Assembly (NCBI GenBank): GCA_965215845.1
Contig: CBDCEL010000003.1
Coordinates: 620,001 to 684,000, forward strand
DNA length: 64,000 bases
From: Aurantibacter_A sp965215845
GTDB taxonomy: Bacteria > Bacteroidota > Bacteroidia > Flavobacteriales > Flavobacteriaceae
Reading direction: 5' to 3'
A program made the translations under genes and the position numbers. Under the pieces are notes generated by a model that was not told where the DNA came from, made no database searches, and saw nothing but the letters and a program-made list of their open reading frames with translations. This document shows positions 46,579-56,146 of this stretch, piece after piece. Each line of letters opens with the position of its first letter. The stretch's first letter is position 1.

Positions 46579-48558
46579 CTATTCAAATTGCCTCATCAAA
46601 TTGTCAAGATCATCTTGATTTAAATCTGCTTCGGGGAAATCAGAAGGTGTATAATTACTCCCTTCCTCCGTGGAGCAATGATGTAATAAGGCTTGCAAGT
46701 TTTTTTCAAAGTTCGTTGCAAGATCCACAATCGTGGATTCCAGATACAAATCCGTAGTATAGCTCCATAGGAGGTTCAATCTACCATTTTGTACAAAGGA
46801 GTTTATTTCGAGCACATTTGTGCGCTCACTTGAAGCATCCCTGACATCTTCCCAAAGATATTCATAGCTTATATCCGAAGCCTCGAAATTCTCCTTCAAA
46901 ATACCCAAATAATTGAATATTAACTGAGGTGGGCTCGTCGAAGAAAAGTTATCATTTTTGGCAATGTACTTTAACAGGCCATACCCAATACCCGAATTGG
47001 GTACAGACCTTAACCTTTCCTTTACCAATTTCAATTGTTCCCCCACTCCATTATTTTGAGCCTTTTTAAATCCCAGAGGGAAAAAGGAGGTAAACCAACC
47101 TATGGTATTTCCGATACTTATACCTGCGGTTTCGCTATCTCTTCCGTGTCGCTCTATACCAAGGGTGACCCCTTGTGATCCCGACCAATCGGTGAGGGTC
47201 GTGCATAAAGTAGATATTAAAAGCTCCTCGGTTTGTGTATTATAGGCTTCATTGGCCCGATCTAGAAGAAATTGGGTACGTTCCCCATCAATTGAACTTC
47301 TGTACGTTGCAATAGAATCCTCCCTATAGATGTGTCGTTGAGTTTCAACATCTTTGGGAAATGGGAAATCTAATTCAGATTGAGACTTCCAATAAGCTAT
47401 TTCATTCTGAATCTCAGGTGATTGTGCCAAAGATTCCAGGCTTTCTGTCCATAACTTGATCGAGGCTGTTTTCTTTTCCAATTGAACCTTCTCCTTTTGC
47501 TGAAGTTGTTTAACAACACTGCGAAAATCTTCAAAAAGTAAATTCCAAGACACCATATCAATGACCAGGTGGTGGGCAAGCATAAAGAATTGATTTTGTT
47601 GGGTGTTTCCACATTCGAAATAGAGTCCTTTGAAAAGCCCTCCTTCGGAAAGGTCAAGCTTTTCCTGAACTGACACCAAGGTTTGGTGAATCCGTTCTTT
47701 CTGCCTATTGATTTTCTTTACATCTCCTACATCGAAGTAGTGGAAAGACTCGACTTCCCGATGTCTTTGGATTTTTGCCCTCCATTCACCCCCTTCTTTA
47801 TAAAAACTAGACCTAAGCGCTTCGTGATGACCGACCAGTTGACTTATTGCCTCCTCAAGAACCGAATATTCAATGTCTTCGGGGTGCGATACTTTTACCA
47901 TTTGGTTCCAATAATGGGGGGCCGACTTATGAATTTCAAAAAACCAGTGCTGAATCGGGGTCAAGGGAATCTTACCTTCGACGACCTCATCATAAATGTT
48001 TTCAGGTGTGTTTTTGTCCACAAAAAGGGAAAGTTCGGCAATAGTCTGATTTTCAAATAATTGATTTGGGGAAATTGTCATTCCGAGTTTACGTGCCTTG
48101 GCGATTATTTGTATACTCAAAATAGAGTCGCCACCTATCTCAAAAAAATTGTCATTGATATTGATGGGGCCAAAGTTCAATACTTCTTCCCATATCATTA
48201 ACAGTTTGTTTTGTGTATCGGTAAGGCTCGCTACCACCTCGGTCTCTTCCCTTGTGGCCGCCGACCTGACCTTGGAAAGCTGCCTATTATCGACCTTGCC
48301 ATTGGGAAGTGTGGGAAAAGCATCCAAAGCTACAATATTTGAAGGCACCATAAAATCTGGCAGATTCGCTTTTAGCTCATCCCTTAAACGATCTACGTCA
48401 AAATCTTCTTTTCCTTTTACAAAGGCCACTAAACTTTTACGTCTTAAGCCGTTCTTTTTATTCAGGTTCGATTGAAAAGCCTGATTCAATTTGAGTAAAA
48501 ACAACTTTTTGCCCTCGGGAGATAATTTTTCGATTCTGTGTTGAATATCGGTATTCAT
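46579..48558 (-). CDS. NRPS: C-terminal part of a split A domain, carrier, epimerisation domain
   Basis: The protein has 659 residues. It begins with a short helix (EKLSPEGKKLFLLKLNQ) and then the small sub-domain of an adenylation domain, with A9 (LPDFMVPS) and A10 (NGKVD at 86-90), but none of A1-A8. The carrier follows (Ser145 in EIGGDSILS; GGDS is usual before epimerisation domains). The last part (about 195-640) is an epimerisation domain with HHLVIDMVSW (His329-330, Asp334), IERHGRD, GWFTSFFP and LIFNYLG. The missing A1-A8 part is in the gene at 49356-52286, with a methyltransferase gene between. The start overlaps the methyltransferase stop (TAATG). Confidence 0.9.
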   Translation of the reverse strand: MNTDIQHRIEKLSPEGKKLFLLKLNQAFQSNLNKKNGLRRKSLVAFVKGKEDFDVDRLRDELKANLPDFMVPSNIVALDAFPTLPNGKVDNRQLSKVRSAATREETEVVASLTDTQNKLLMIWEEVLNFGPININDNFFEIGGDSILSIQIIAKARKLGMTISPNQLFENQTIAELSLFVDKNTPENIYDEVVEGKIPLTPIQHWFFEIHKSAPHYWNQMVKVSHPEDIEYSVLEEAISQLVGHHEALRSSFYKEGGEWRAKIQRHREVESFHYFDVGDVKKINRQKERIHQTLVSVQEKLDLSEGGLFKGLYFECGNTQQNQFFMLAHHLVIDMVSWNLLFEDFRSVVKQLQQKEKVQLEKKTASIKLWTESLESLAQSPEIQNEIAYWKSQSELDFPFPKDVETQRHIYREDSIATYRSSIDGERTQFLLDRANEAYNTQTEELLISTLCTTLTDWSGSQGVTLGIERHGRDSETAGISIGNTIGWFTSFFPLGFKKAQNNGVGEQLKLVKERLRSVPNSGIGYGLLKYIAKNDNFSSTSPPQLIFNYLGILKENFEASDISYEYLWEDVRDASSERTNVLEINSFVQNGRLNLLWSYTTDLYLESTIVDLATNFEKNLQALLHHCSTEEGSNYTPSDFPEADLNQDDLDNLMRQFE

Positions 48559-49343
48559 TATTTTATTGCCTTAACTACAATCATTGTGTTCGCCCACCAA
48601 GTATCATGTACATCGTTAGGTACCTGCAAATTGATTTTTTCTACGCTGAAAGACGTGAAATGTTCCAGTAATTGACGTTGGTGCTCACGACTAAGTGAAT
48701 CGATTTCGTTCGAAAAGTAGGAAAAAGAGCCGCCTGGCTTTAAATGATCTGATGCGCTTTGAAAAAAATGGGCCGCAAAGGTTATACTTTCCTTTACATA
48801 TTTCATGTATTCTTCTTGATTAAGGGGATAGGTGTGGAAGAAAATACCGTCAAAAAGCCCAACGGTATCTATCGTATCTTGCCAAAGACCCTTTACCATC
48901 TTGATATTATTATCTGGATACTTTTGTTTCCATTTGTAATATCTGTCTATTACGGCATTGTTGCATTCCATTATCACATGTTTCCGCACCTTATAAGATT
49001 GAATCATATCTGAGGCGATACCTCGACCGAATCCCAATTCAAGAATATCACCCCCTGCTTGACAGACCACTCTTGCCATGGCCTCCATGAGCGGAATCTG
49101 CCAATCTTCCATAATCTGTCTATCCGAAAGATTGCCTTGGGTACGGTCGACCATTTCGTTGATGGTCTCGCCCGGAACAAATTCTTTGGCCTGTGAATCC
49201 AATGCCTTCAAATCGGCCACAAATTCGGTGATTGCCCTATTTACCATTGCATTACGCTGGACTTCACGCGGTGGATCAATGAAATGATCATCACTAATGG
49301 TTAGATTGACCTCGAACTCATTTGATCTTCTGATTCGTTTCAT
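48558..49343 (-). CDS. GAMT-like SAM-dependent methyltransferase encoded within a split A domain
   Basis: The protein has 261 residues. SAM motif I is ILELGFGRGIASDMIQ, followed by the acidic ECNN end of strand 2, KGLWQDTI, FDGIFFHTYPLNQEEY and LKPGGSFSYFSNE. This pattern is like guanidinoacetate / arginine-N methyltransferases (GAMT, Rmt2) and unlike the common NRPS N-methyltransferase domains. It lies exactly at the A8/A9 site of the split adenylation domain, 12 bases after one part and overlapping the next by 1 base. The likely target is a side-chain nitrogen or the amine of the loaded residue. The first 50 residues are of unclear role and may bind the A parts. Confidence 0.85.
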   Translation of the reverse strand: MKRIRRSNEFEVNLTISDDHFIDPPREVQRNAMVNRAITEFVADLKALDSQAKEFVPGETINEMVDRTQGNLSDRQIMEDWQIPLMEAMARVVCQAGGDILELGFGRGIASDMIQSYKVRKHVIMECNNAVIDRYYKWKQKYPDNNIKMVKGLWQDTIDTVGLFDGIFFHTYPLNQEEYMKYVKESITFAAHFFQSASDHLKPGGSFSYFSNEIDSLSREHQRQLLEHFTSFSVEKINLQVPNDVHDTWWANTMIVVKAIK

Positions 49344-49355
49344 GCCAACATTTTT

Positions 49356-52286
49356 TCATTGCAATTTGTGTATTAGAAATTCTTGCTCCTTCTCGCTTAG
49401 GTTCTCCACCGTGCGCAGTATTTCTTCCATATCTTTCAAATCCATTCGATTTTCAAGCTTCTGTAGCAGTTCAGCGGTCTTCATATTTTCCATATTTAGC
49501 GGTTCTAGTTCTTCCAGGTCACTTTCGACCATGACCACCGCCCTATCCACAAAACTATTTGCAAGAATTACTTTTTCGATCTCGGCCAACTCGATTCTAT
49601 ACCCTCGTATCTTGACCTGTTGGTCTTTTCTACCGAGGAATTCAATATTACCATCTCGACCATATCGTGCCAAATCACCGGTTCGATAAATTCTGGTTTT
49701 CGCACTAGAGTGTGCTTCGAGCACGACTTCCCTGAATTGTTCGACAGTATCGTCAGGGAGATTTAAATAGCCTTTGGTTAGTCCCAATCCACTTACACAT
49801 AATTCCCCAACGGCTCCGTAGGGCAATACTACATAGTTGTCATCCAAAATATGTACACCTGCATTGGCGACAGCTTTTCCTATCGGAATCGGTCCTTTCA
49901 AATCGTCTCTTTTTATTTGGTGTGCGACACACCAAACGGTAGCTTCCGTAGGCCCGTATTCGTTAAATAGGGCAACATTCCCCAAGGCGTTGAAGTGCTT
50001 AATGCACACAGAAGTTGGGCAGGCCTCACCTGCAACGATTACAACGGCTAAACTCTGCAAATGCTCTTCATTGCCATAATCCAAAAGCAGTTCATACAGC
50101 GATGGCAAAAGTAGGGTATGACTAACTTTGTGTCTTTGAATCGTCGCTACCAATTTTTCTATATCCTGTTCGATTCTTTTCTCCGAAATAACCAAGGTAC
50201 CACCGGTACATAGTGTCCAAAAAATACCTGCCTTTGAGCTATCAAATGCGATTGAAGATAAGAGTAGAAAGGCTTCGGGATCGTCGTTGTAAAACTTGAA
50301 CCGTCCCAAAGTAGAATTAAGAATATTTTTATGTGAAATCGGCACACCTTTAGGACGCCCGGTACTTCCCGATGTGTAGATTAAATAGGCCAAATCTTCA
50401 AGATCCACTTTTGGCAATTCACAATTGTCGTGAATAGAACTTAAAGGCAATTTATCAATGTTGATGGTGGTTACGCCGTATTCTTCAACAATGGAAACAC
50501 CCTTCTCATCACATAAAATTAAACCTACTTTCGCATCATCGAGCATAAAATGAATTCGCTGGTAAGGGTACTCAAGATCAATGGGTAAATACGCGCAACC
50601 TGCCTTAAGAATGCCCAAAACACCAACGATCATATCTATGGATCTTTCCGTAGCTAAGCCAATAATGGTGCTTTGCTCGTTGATAAGACCCAAAATACTT
50701 TGGGCAACCATGTTGGCCCGTTGCTCCAGTCTTCCATAGGTAATCGAATCTTCCCCAAAGGCTACTGCCTTTTTGTCCGGATGCTTTATCGCTACTTCTG
50801 AAATCAAATCATGTATTCCTTTGATCGATGCGTTCAATTCGATATCGGTCGACTCTTCTTTAGAAAACACCTCCTTCTCTTCATCTAGAAGCATTGGAAT
50901 CTGGGCAATCCGTCTGTCCGGGTTTTCAACAGCGCCCTCCAACAACAACTGTAAGTGACCTTGTAACCGCTCAATCGTCTCATTTTCAAAGATATCAGTC
51001 GCATATTCGAAAATGGCCGACAACGATTCGTTCTTTTCGGAAATATATAGTGTAAGATCAAACTTCGCCACTTTCGTATCGAACGGAGCCTGCGAAATTT
51101 CAAGGCCGGAATCGAAATCGGGCGAAGGCGGAACCGCATGGTATAAGAACATTACATTAAAAAAGGGGGTTGAGTTCAAAGACCTCTCTGGTTTTAAGGT
51201 CTTGACCAAATCTTCGAACGGAACATCTTTATTGGCAAAGGCCTCTAAGGTTGTTTTTTTCACGCTACCAACCAGTTCCTTAAAAGTCATTCCCGGGTTA
51301 AGTTCGGTTCGTAAAACAACGGTATCATTAAAGAAGCCGATCAGACCCTCTAAATATTTTTGGTCTCTATTGGAAATGGGCGAACCTATCAAAATGTCTT
51401 TTTGCCCGGTATACCTGAACAGAAGAAGATAATACACTGATAATAACAGAATAAAAGGAGTTGTTTCCAATTCGTTTGATAGTCGCAATATCGCTTTCGA
51501 TAATTCGCTTGAAAAAATTTGGCTATTGAAGGCTCCCTTAAACGTCGGTTGCAATGGAGGGGGAAAGTCTTTTGGTAATGTTAGAACGGGTAATTCTCCC
51601 GAAAGCTTTTCTCTCCAGTAGTCCATTTGATCGGCGTCGATAGTTTTCTTTCGCTGCCAATATGCGTAATCTTGGTACTGAATTTGAGGAACCTTTACAT
51701 CAGGGTTTTCACCTTTGGCAAGAGCAACATAGTTTTGAGCCAGTTGTTGCCTAAAAATAGTCATCGACCATTTGTCCGTGGCAATATGGTGCAGGTTGAG
51801 TAAGAGGATGTGCAAGTCGTCAGAGAATTTATAAAGTGAACATCGGATTACCGGACCATTCTCCAGATCAAAAGGTCTTATCGAATCGGCCAAAAACATT
51901 TGTTGGATTCGCTCTTCATCTTCAAAACTAATTTCAGAACCAACGTTAAATTCAGAGATATTCAACTTGTCCTTAGCACCTACATCTGCGAAAGGCACCC
52001 CATTTTTCAATTTATATGTGGTACGTAAGATATCATGGTTATCGTAAATTATTTGAAGTGCCCTGAAAAGACAGTCGATATTGAGATTTCCTTTGAAGAC
52101 GTAAGCTTCGGAATAATTATAAAAAGGATTTCCCGGATGTAGTTGTTGTAACATCCACAGCCGTTCTTGACCATGCGAAAGTGGTAAAGGTACATTCTGC
52201 GGAGCCTTGGACATTGCTTCATCAGACTCAGACTTCTGCTTGACCTTCCATCGTTTCAATATTGAGCTTTCTTTTTTTTCTTTCAT
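49356..52286 (-). CDS. NRPS C-A (A domain ends after motif A8)
   Basis: The protein has 976 residues. The condensation domain (about 30-470) has active HHIATDKWS (His166-167, Asp170). The adenylation domain follows with A3 YTSGSTGRPKGVP (Tyr637), A5 NEYGPTEATVW, A7 YRTGDLARYG and A8 (GYRIELAEIEKV, from Gly895). It ends about 75 residues after A8 in a charged helical segment with LSEKEQEFLIHKLQ, before A9. The pocket residues read by hand against GrsA are about D-S-A-L-I-A-E-V-W-K, which I cannot assign to one amino acid. It begins 30 bases after the HupE-like gene and belongs to the same operon. Confidence 0.9.
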   Translation of the reverse strand: MKEKKESSILKRWKVKQKSESDEAMSKAPQNVPLPLSHGQERLWMLQQLHPGNPFYNYSEAYVFKGNLNIDCLFRALQIIYDNHDILRTTYKLKNGVPFADVGAKDKLNISEFNVGSEISFEDEERIQQMFLADSIRPFDLENGPVIRCSLYKFSDDLHILLLNLHHIATDKWSMTIFRQQLAQNYVALAKGENPDVKVPQIQYQDYAYWQRKKTIDADQMDYWREKLSGELPVLTLPKDFPPPLQPTFKGAFNSQIFSSELSKAILRLSNELETTPFILLLSVYYLLLFRYTGQKDILIGSPISNRDQKYLEGLIGFFNDTVVLRTELNPGMTFKELVGSVKKTTLEAFANKDVPFEDLVKTLKPERSLNSTPFFNVMFLYHAVPPSPDFDSGLEISQAPFDTKVAKFDLTLYISEKNESLSAIFEYATDIFENETIERLQGHLQLLLEGAVENPDRRIAQIPMLLDEEKEVFSKEESTDIELNASIKGIHDLISEVAIKHPDKKAVAFGEDSITYGRLEQRANMVAQSILGLINEQSTIIGLATERSIDMIVGVLGILKAGCAYLPIDLEYPYQRIHFMLDDAKVGLILCDEKGVSIVEEYGVTTINIDKLPLSSIHDNCELPKVDLEDLAYLIYTSGSTGRPKGVPISHKNILNSTLGRFKFYNDDPEAFLLLSSIAFDSSKAGIFWTLCTGGTLVISEKRIEQDIEKLVATIQRHKVSHTLLLPSLYELLLDYGNEEHLQSLAVVIVAGEACPTSVCIKHFNALGNVALFNEYGPTEATVWCVAHQIKRDDLKGPIPIGKAVANAGVHILDDNYVVLPYGAVGELCVSGLGLTKGYLNLPDDTVEQFREVVLEAHSSAKTRIYRTGDLARYGRDGNIEFLGRKDQQVKIRGYRIELAEIEKVILANSFVDRAVVMVESDLEELEPLNMENMKTAELLQKLENRMDLKDMEEILRTVENLSEKEQEFLIHKLQ

Positions 52287-52316
52287 GGCCTCAGGTATTT
52301 GTGCACGCTCCGAACT

Positions 52317-53582
52317 TTAACGCAAACCCACCAACTGTGCCAACTTAAAGGCCTGCTTGCGCAGGTAATCCTCTACCAAAAGATTGACATCGAAGGCCCG
52401 CTCAATAAACCAATATAATGATATCAAAATCAAAAGTAAAGAACCATACACCAGTATCTTGGGATAAAGTTTCGACTTTCGAATCAAATAAAGAATTGGA
52501 AAAATCATTAGAATGATGACCAACTGGCCTACTTCAACACCAATGTTGAAACCTAATAAGGACCAAGTCAAAAATTCTGAGGTCAACCCAAGGTCAGCAA
52601 GCACGCTGGCAAAACCAAAACCGTGAAACAGGCCAAAAACAAAGGCTATGACCCAGTCTTTCCCTTTAAAAATAGGTTTGATGTTGTGATAGGCGGCCAA
52701 TCCAATCGAAAGGGCAATGATCGATTCTACCAATCTCGAAGGAAGGTTGATAATTTCAAGAGAGGCCAGGCTCAAAGTAATGGTATGCGCAATTGTAAAA
52801 AAGGTTACGATTTTAACGATATAGATAAACGCTGGTCTAAAACGCTGAACGGGAAACCAGTCCCATGTGATGAAACCTGATTTCTTAATGGTCATTTCAG
52901 GTTTGTTCGAGGGATCGATTCTGGTATCGTGCCATCTTCTTACCACTGATGGCAATATAAGGGCCAAAAGGAACAGAATGTGGTCAAGACCGATCCAAAT
53001 ATGCCAGACCCCTTGCCGAACCATGGCCATAAAACCATTCCAAACCGAACTATCGGTCAATGAAAGTACTTCCTTGGTACTATCAGGGGTAAAACTTAAT
53101 GAAATTTGAGCCTCATTATTTATAACACCGGCCTTCCAATTATACTCTATGAGCAAAAAGCCCCTGTGCGTATCATCCTTTTCAAAGATTCCGTCATATT
53201 CAGTTTCCAGTTCATCTGGGATTTGGGTTGTATTTCCCAGTTTAAAATTCAGCTTTATGAAAGCCCCTAGACCAACATTGTCCCTTGTTGGATCGGTAAA
53301 AATGATCTTGTGATTTCCATAGGTCGATTTAAAGGAAGTATGCTGTAGAAAATATTTTTGAAGCTGCTCTACGTAAGGTTCAAAATCTTCTAACTGTGCG
53401 CGCTTATCGAAGTTTGTACCCAGTATTTTATTTAGATCCACATAATTAACCTCGATGCGTCCTTCAATACCGTCGTTCTCGTACACCCTCAGATAAATAT
53501 AGCTCTGGTTGGGCTTATGGGCATAGGACCAAATTGGTGAAAAGACTAAAAGAAATAGGGTGATTCTAAGAAAATTTGCCAT
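52317..53582 (-). CDS. HupE/UreJ_2-family membrane protein
   Basis: The protein has 421 residues with a signal peptide (about 1-21). A periplasmic domain of about 190 residues is followed by 6-7 membrane helices. Helices carry conserved His residues: HIWIGLDHILFLLALILPS, FFTIAHTITLSLAS and FGLFHGFGFASVLADLG, the pattern of the HupE/UreJ type linked to nickel/cobalt or other metal transport. As first gene of the minus-strand NRPS operon it is the best candidate for a metal or product permease. The metal cannot be read. Confidence 0.85.
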   Translation of the reverse strand: MANFLRITLFLLVFSPIWSYAHKPNQSYIYLRVYENDGIEGRIEVNYVDLNKILGTNFDKRAQLEDFEPYVEQLQKYFLQHTSFKSTYGNHKIIFTDPTRDNVGLGAFIKLNFKLGNTTQIPDELETEYDGIFEKDDTHRGFLLIEYNWKAGVINNEAQISLSFTPDSTKEVLSLTDSSVWNGFMAMVRQGVWHIWIGLDHILFLLALILPSVVRRWHDTRIDPSNKPEMTIKKSGFITWDWFPVQRFRPAFIYIVKIVTFFTIAHTITLSLASLEIINLPSRLVESIIALSIGLAAYHNIKPIFKGKDWVIAFVFGLFHGFGFASVLADLGLTSEFLTWSLLGFNIGVEVGQLVIILMIFPILYLIRKSKLYPKILVYGSLLLILISLYWFIERAFDVNLLVEDYLRKQAFKLAQLVGLR

Positions 53583-53830
53583 ACTGCGATGCTTAGATTT
53601 TAATGAATGGAATTACAGTCAAGTAAATCATTTTAGATTTAGAGCACCCGCAAGAAAAGCTAATTTTTTATCTTATCTAAAAATACACGATGAACGGATA
53701 ATTAAAAAGCCATCATCTTAAAGATAGGTCGTTTTATCGAAAGAAGTCATAAAAAGTAGGGTAGAATGCCGTAAAGTTGTTAATTTATCAAAGATTTGGG
53801 TGCTCGAATCAAAAGATTACACTACTCACT
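53583..53830. promoter_or_regulatory. Divergent control region of the NRPS cluster
   Basis: This AT-rich 248-base spacer separates the two operons. No perfect TAnnTTTG box was found; AAGATTTG near 53793 is a one-mismatch candidate for the plus operon. No clear palindrome is visible, so control by Fur, Zur or similar is not supported by eye. Confidence 0.5.
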
Positions 53831-54901
53831 ATGCAAAATGAACGACCGAAGACCTTGATCTTGTCAGGTGACGATGTTAATTCAATAGTTGACATGCACG
53901 GCCTTGATAATTTGATGGATCTTCTACTGCACGAACTGGACGAAGCACTTAAGACCTTTGACAAACGAACGACTGAGATACCTATTCGCTCTGGCTTTAA
54001 TTATGAAAAACCGAGTCCAGGGCTAGTCGAATGGATGCCCTTGCACAAAAAAGGCGAAGAAGTGATCATAAAGGTCGTCGGTTATCACCCAAGAAATCCT
54101 GAGACCCATAGTTTACCCACTATATTGTCAACAATCTCTTCGTACGAGACCAGCACGGGCCACCTTAAGGGAATTGTCGATGGCGTTCTATTGACCGCTC
54201 TTAGAACTGGGGCAACCTCTGCTATCGCCAGTAAGTATTTGGCCGATTCGAACAGTTCCGTTGTCGGTTTAATTGGATGCGGGGCTCAATCCATTACCCA
54301 GCTACATGCCCTTTCAAGGCTTTTCGAGATACAAAAAGTATTGATTTACGATGTAGATAGGTCCGCTATGCAAACCTTTGGCCAACGTTGTGAAGTGTTC
54401 GATATCACCAGCAACATCATAATAAGCGATATAGCAGAAATTATGTCGCTGAGTGATATCGTATGTACGGCCACCTCGATCAATGTGGGTGAAGGTCCTT
54501 TATTCAATAATGTTCCCATAAAGAAAAACATACATATAAATGCGGTCGGTTCAGATTTTCCCGGAAAAATCGAATTACCCATAGATCTCCTCAAAAATAG
54601 TCTGGTGGTACCGGATTTTTTGCAACAAGCGGTAGTTGAAGGCGAATGTCAACAATTGGAAATGGCCGATATTGGACCAGACTTAGTCGATCTGATACAA
54701 AATCAAAAGGGTTTTGCTTATGCTAAAAGCACCTCGACCGTATTCGATTCAACGGGCTGGGCCCTAGAAGACCAGGTCGTAATGGATTTATTTCTAGATC
54801 TGGCAAGTAAATTTGGTATTGGTTCGGAACTCGTAATCGAGAATACATCGGCAGATGCAAAAAACCCTTATCATTATTTCTTAAGTAGCGTTCAGATTTA
54901 A
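53831..54901 (+). CDS. Ornithine cyclodeaminase / mu-crystallin family protein
   Basis: The start at ATG 53831 (MQNERPKTLILSGDDV) is preferred to 53777, which adds 18 unrelated residues. The protein has 356 residues. Family features are ILSGDDV, KVVGYHPRNP (substrate Lys), LTALRTGATSAIASKYLA, the NAD-binding VGLIGCGAQSITQLHAL and AVGSDFPGKIELP. Such enzymes convert L-ornithine to L-proline and ammonia or act as related imine reductases. Here it leads a unit with a prolyl adenylation enzyme, so proline supply is the simplest reading; a diaminopropionate-type (SbnB-like) role is less likely as no SbnA partner is seen. Confidence 0.85.
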   Translation: MQNERPKTLILSGDDVNSIVDMHGLDNLMDLLLHELDEALKTFDKRTTEIPIRSGFNYEKPSPGLVEWMPLHKKGEEVIIKVVGYHPRNPETHSLPTILSTISSYETSTGHLKGIVDGVLLTALRTGATSAIASKYLADSNSSVVGLIGCGAQSITQLHALSRLFEIQKVLIYDVDRSAMQTFGQRCEVFDITSNIIISDIAEIMSLSDIVCTATSINVGEGPLFNNVPIKKNIHINAVGSDFPGKIELPIDLLKNSLVVPDFLQQAVVEGECQQLEMADIGPDLVDLIQNQKGFAYAKSTSTVFDSTGWALEDQVVMDLFLDLASKFGIGSELVIENTSADAKNPYHYFLSSVQI

Positions 54902-54982
54902 TTTACCCGGGTTTTAAATTTACAAATCTTTACCTTTTTATATTCAAAAAAAAGCGTAACAACCTGTTAACGATATACTTAT

Positions 54983-56134
54983 ATGGATTTTTCCTGGAGC
55001 AAAGAACAAATTGATTACAAAAACAAAGTCATTGATTTTGCGAAGAAAAACTTTGCCAAATCTTATATAGGCCAAGATCGAGAGAGTATTTTCTCCAGAG
55101 CTGATTGGGAAAAATGTGCGGATTTTGGTCTCCAAGGGTTGGCAACGCCAGCGGCTTACGGTGGTACCGACAAGGAGGTTGATATACTAAAGGCAACCCT
55201 AGCCATGGAAGGCCTTGGTTACGCATGCACGGACAATGGACTACCTTTCGCCCTGAATGCACAAATGTGGACGGTACAATTCCCAATTTTACAATTCGGC
55301 ACCGAAGCGCAGAAAAAAAAGTTCTTACCCCCCCTAGCTTCGGGTAAATGGATTGGCTGCCATGCCTTGACAGAACCAAACGCCGGATCAGACGTCTACA
55401 ATATGGAAACAACGGCTGAGAAAGTCGATGGAGGCTATATATTGAACGGTACAAAACAATATATCACATTTGCGCCCATAGGCGATGTTATTTTGGTCTT
55501 CGTTAAGACAAATCCGAAAATGGGCAAATGGGGAATTTCGGCTTTTTTGGCTGAAAAAGGAATGAAAGGTTTCACTTCTGGCCTAAATAGACCGAAAATG
55601 GGCCTTCGCACGGTACCGTTTGGTGATCTCATCTTTGAGAATTGTTTTATCCCCGAAGAGAATCTATTGGGAAAGGAAGGCGCTGGTTGGGCTATTACCA
55701 ATAGTTCTTTGGAGCATGATCGGTGCACCATACTTGCCGGACAGCTTGGAACTATGGAAAGACAGTTGGAAGAGACTATTGAATTCGTCAAAAATAGAAG
55801 CCAGTTTGGCAAGCCTGTCAGCTCTTTTCAAGCCGTATCACATCGCATTGCGAACATGAAGCTGCGGCTTGAGACCTCAAGACTACTGCTTTACAAGGTA
55901 GCATGGCTAAAAAGTCAGAGTAAATCGTCTATGATGGAATCCGCGATGCTAAAACTACAACTTAGCGAGAGCTTTATTGAATCGAGCTTAGATGCCATAA
56001 GAAGCCATGGGGCCCATGGTTATCTTAGTGAGTTCGAGGTTGAAAGAAACCTTCGCGATTCGGTAGGTGGGGCCATTTACGCGGGAACCTCCGATATTCA
56101 AAGAAACATTATTTCAAAACTACTGGGACTCTAA
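54983..56134 (+). CDS. Acyl-CoA-dehydrogenase-like oxidase (prolyl-carrier-protein dehydrogenase type)
   Basis: The protein has 383 residues with a full acyl-CoA dehydrogenase fold: GCHALTEPNAGSDVYNMET, KQYITFAP, the FAD segment NRSQFGKPVSSFQAVSHRIANM and the end GGAIYAGTSDIQRNIISKLLGL. The Glu of the usual YEGT site is Ala367, as in enzymes whose base is on the isovaleryl-CoA-dehydrogenase helix; there the residue is Asp246 (SLEHDRC). In pyoluteorin, prodigiosin and anatoxin routes (PltE, RedW, AnaB) such enzymes oxidise prolyl-S-carrier protein to a pyrrole or pyrroline. The adjacent prolyl A domain and carrier fit this. Confidence 0.85.
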   Translation: MDFSWSKEQIDYKNKVIDFAKKNFAKSYIGQDRESIFSRADWEKCADFGLQGLATPAAYGGTDKEVDILKATLAMEGLGYACTDNGLPFALNAQMWTVQFPILQFGTEAQKKKFLPPLASGKWIGCHALTEPNAGSDVYNMETTAEKVDGGYILNGTKQYITFAPIGDVILVFVKTNPKMGKWGISAFLAEKGMKGFTSGLNRPKMGLRTVPFGDLIFENCFIPEENLLGKEGAGWAITNSSLEHDRCTILAGQLGTMERQLEETIEFVKNRSQFGKPVSSFQAVSHRIANMKLRLETSRLLLYKVAWLKSQSKSSMMESAMLKLQLSESFIESSLDAIRSHGAHGYLSEFEVERNLRDSVGGAIYAGTSDIQRNIISKLLGL

Positions 56135-56146
56135 ATCACATTTTCA

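Noticed and set aside
49338..49360. Nonsense mutation or frameshift breaking one NRPS gene into pieces
   Set aside because: Each piece has its own start, spacing is 12 bases and a 1-base overlap, no leftover coding sequence is seen in the gaps, and all domain motifs are intact. A natural split is the simpler reading, though resequencing would settle it.
53831..54901. SbnB-like enzyme for diaminopropionate
   Set aside because: No cysteine-synthase-like SbnA partner is present, while a prolyl A enzyme follows, so proline supply is more likely.
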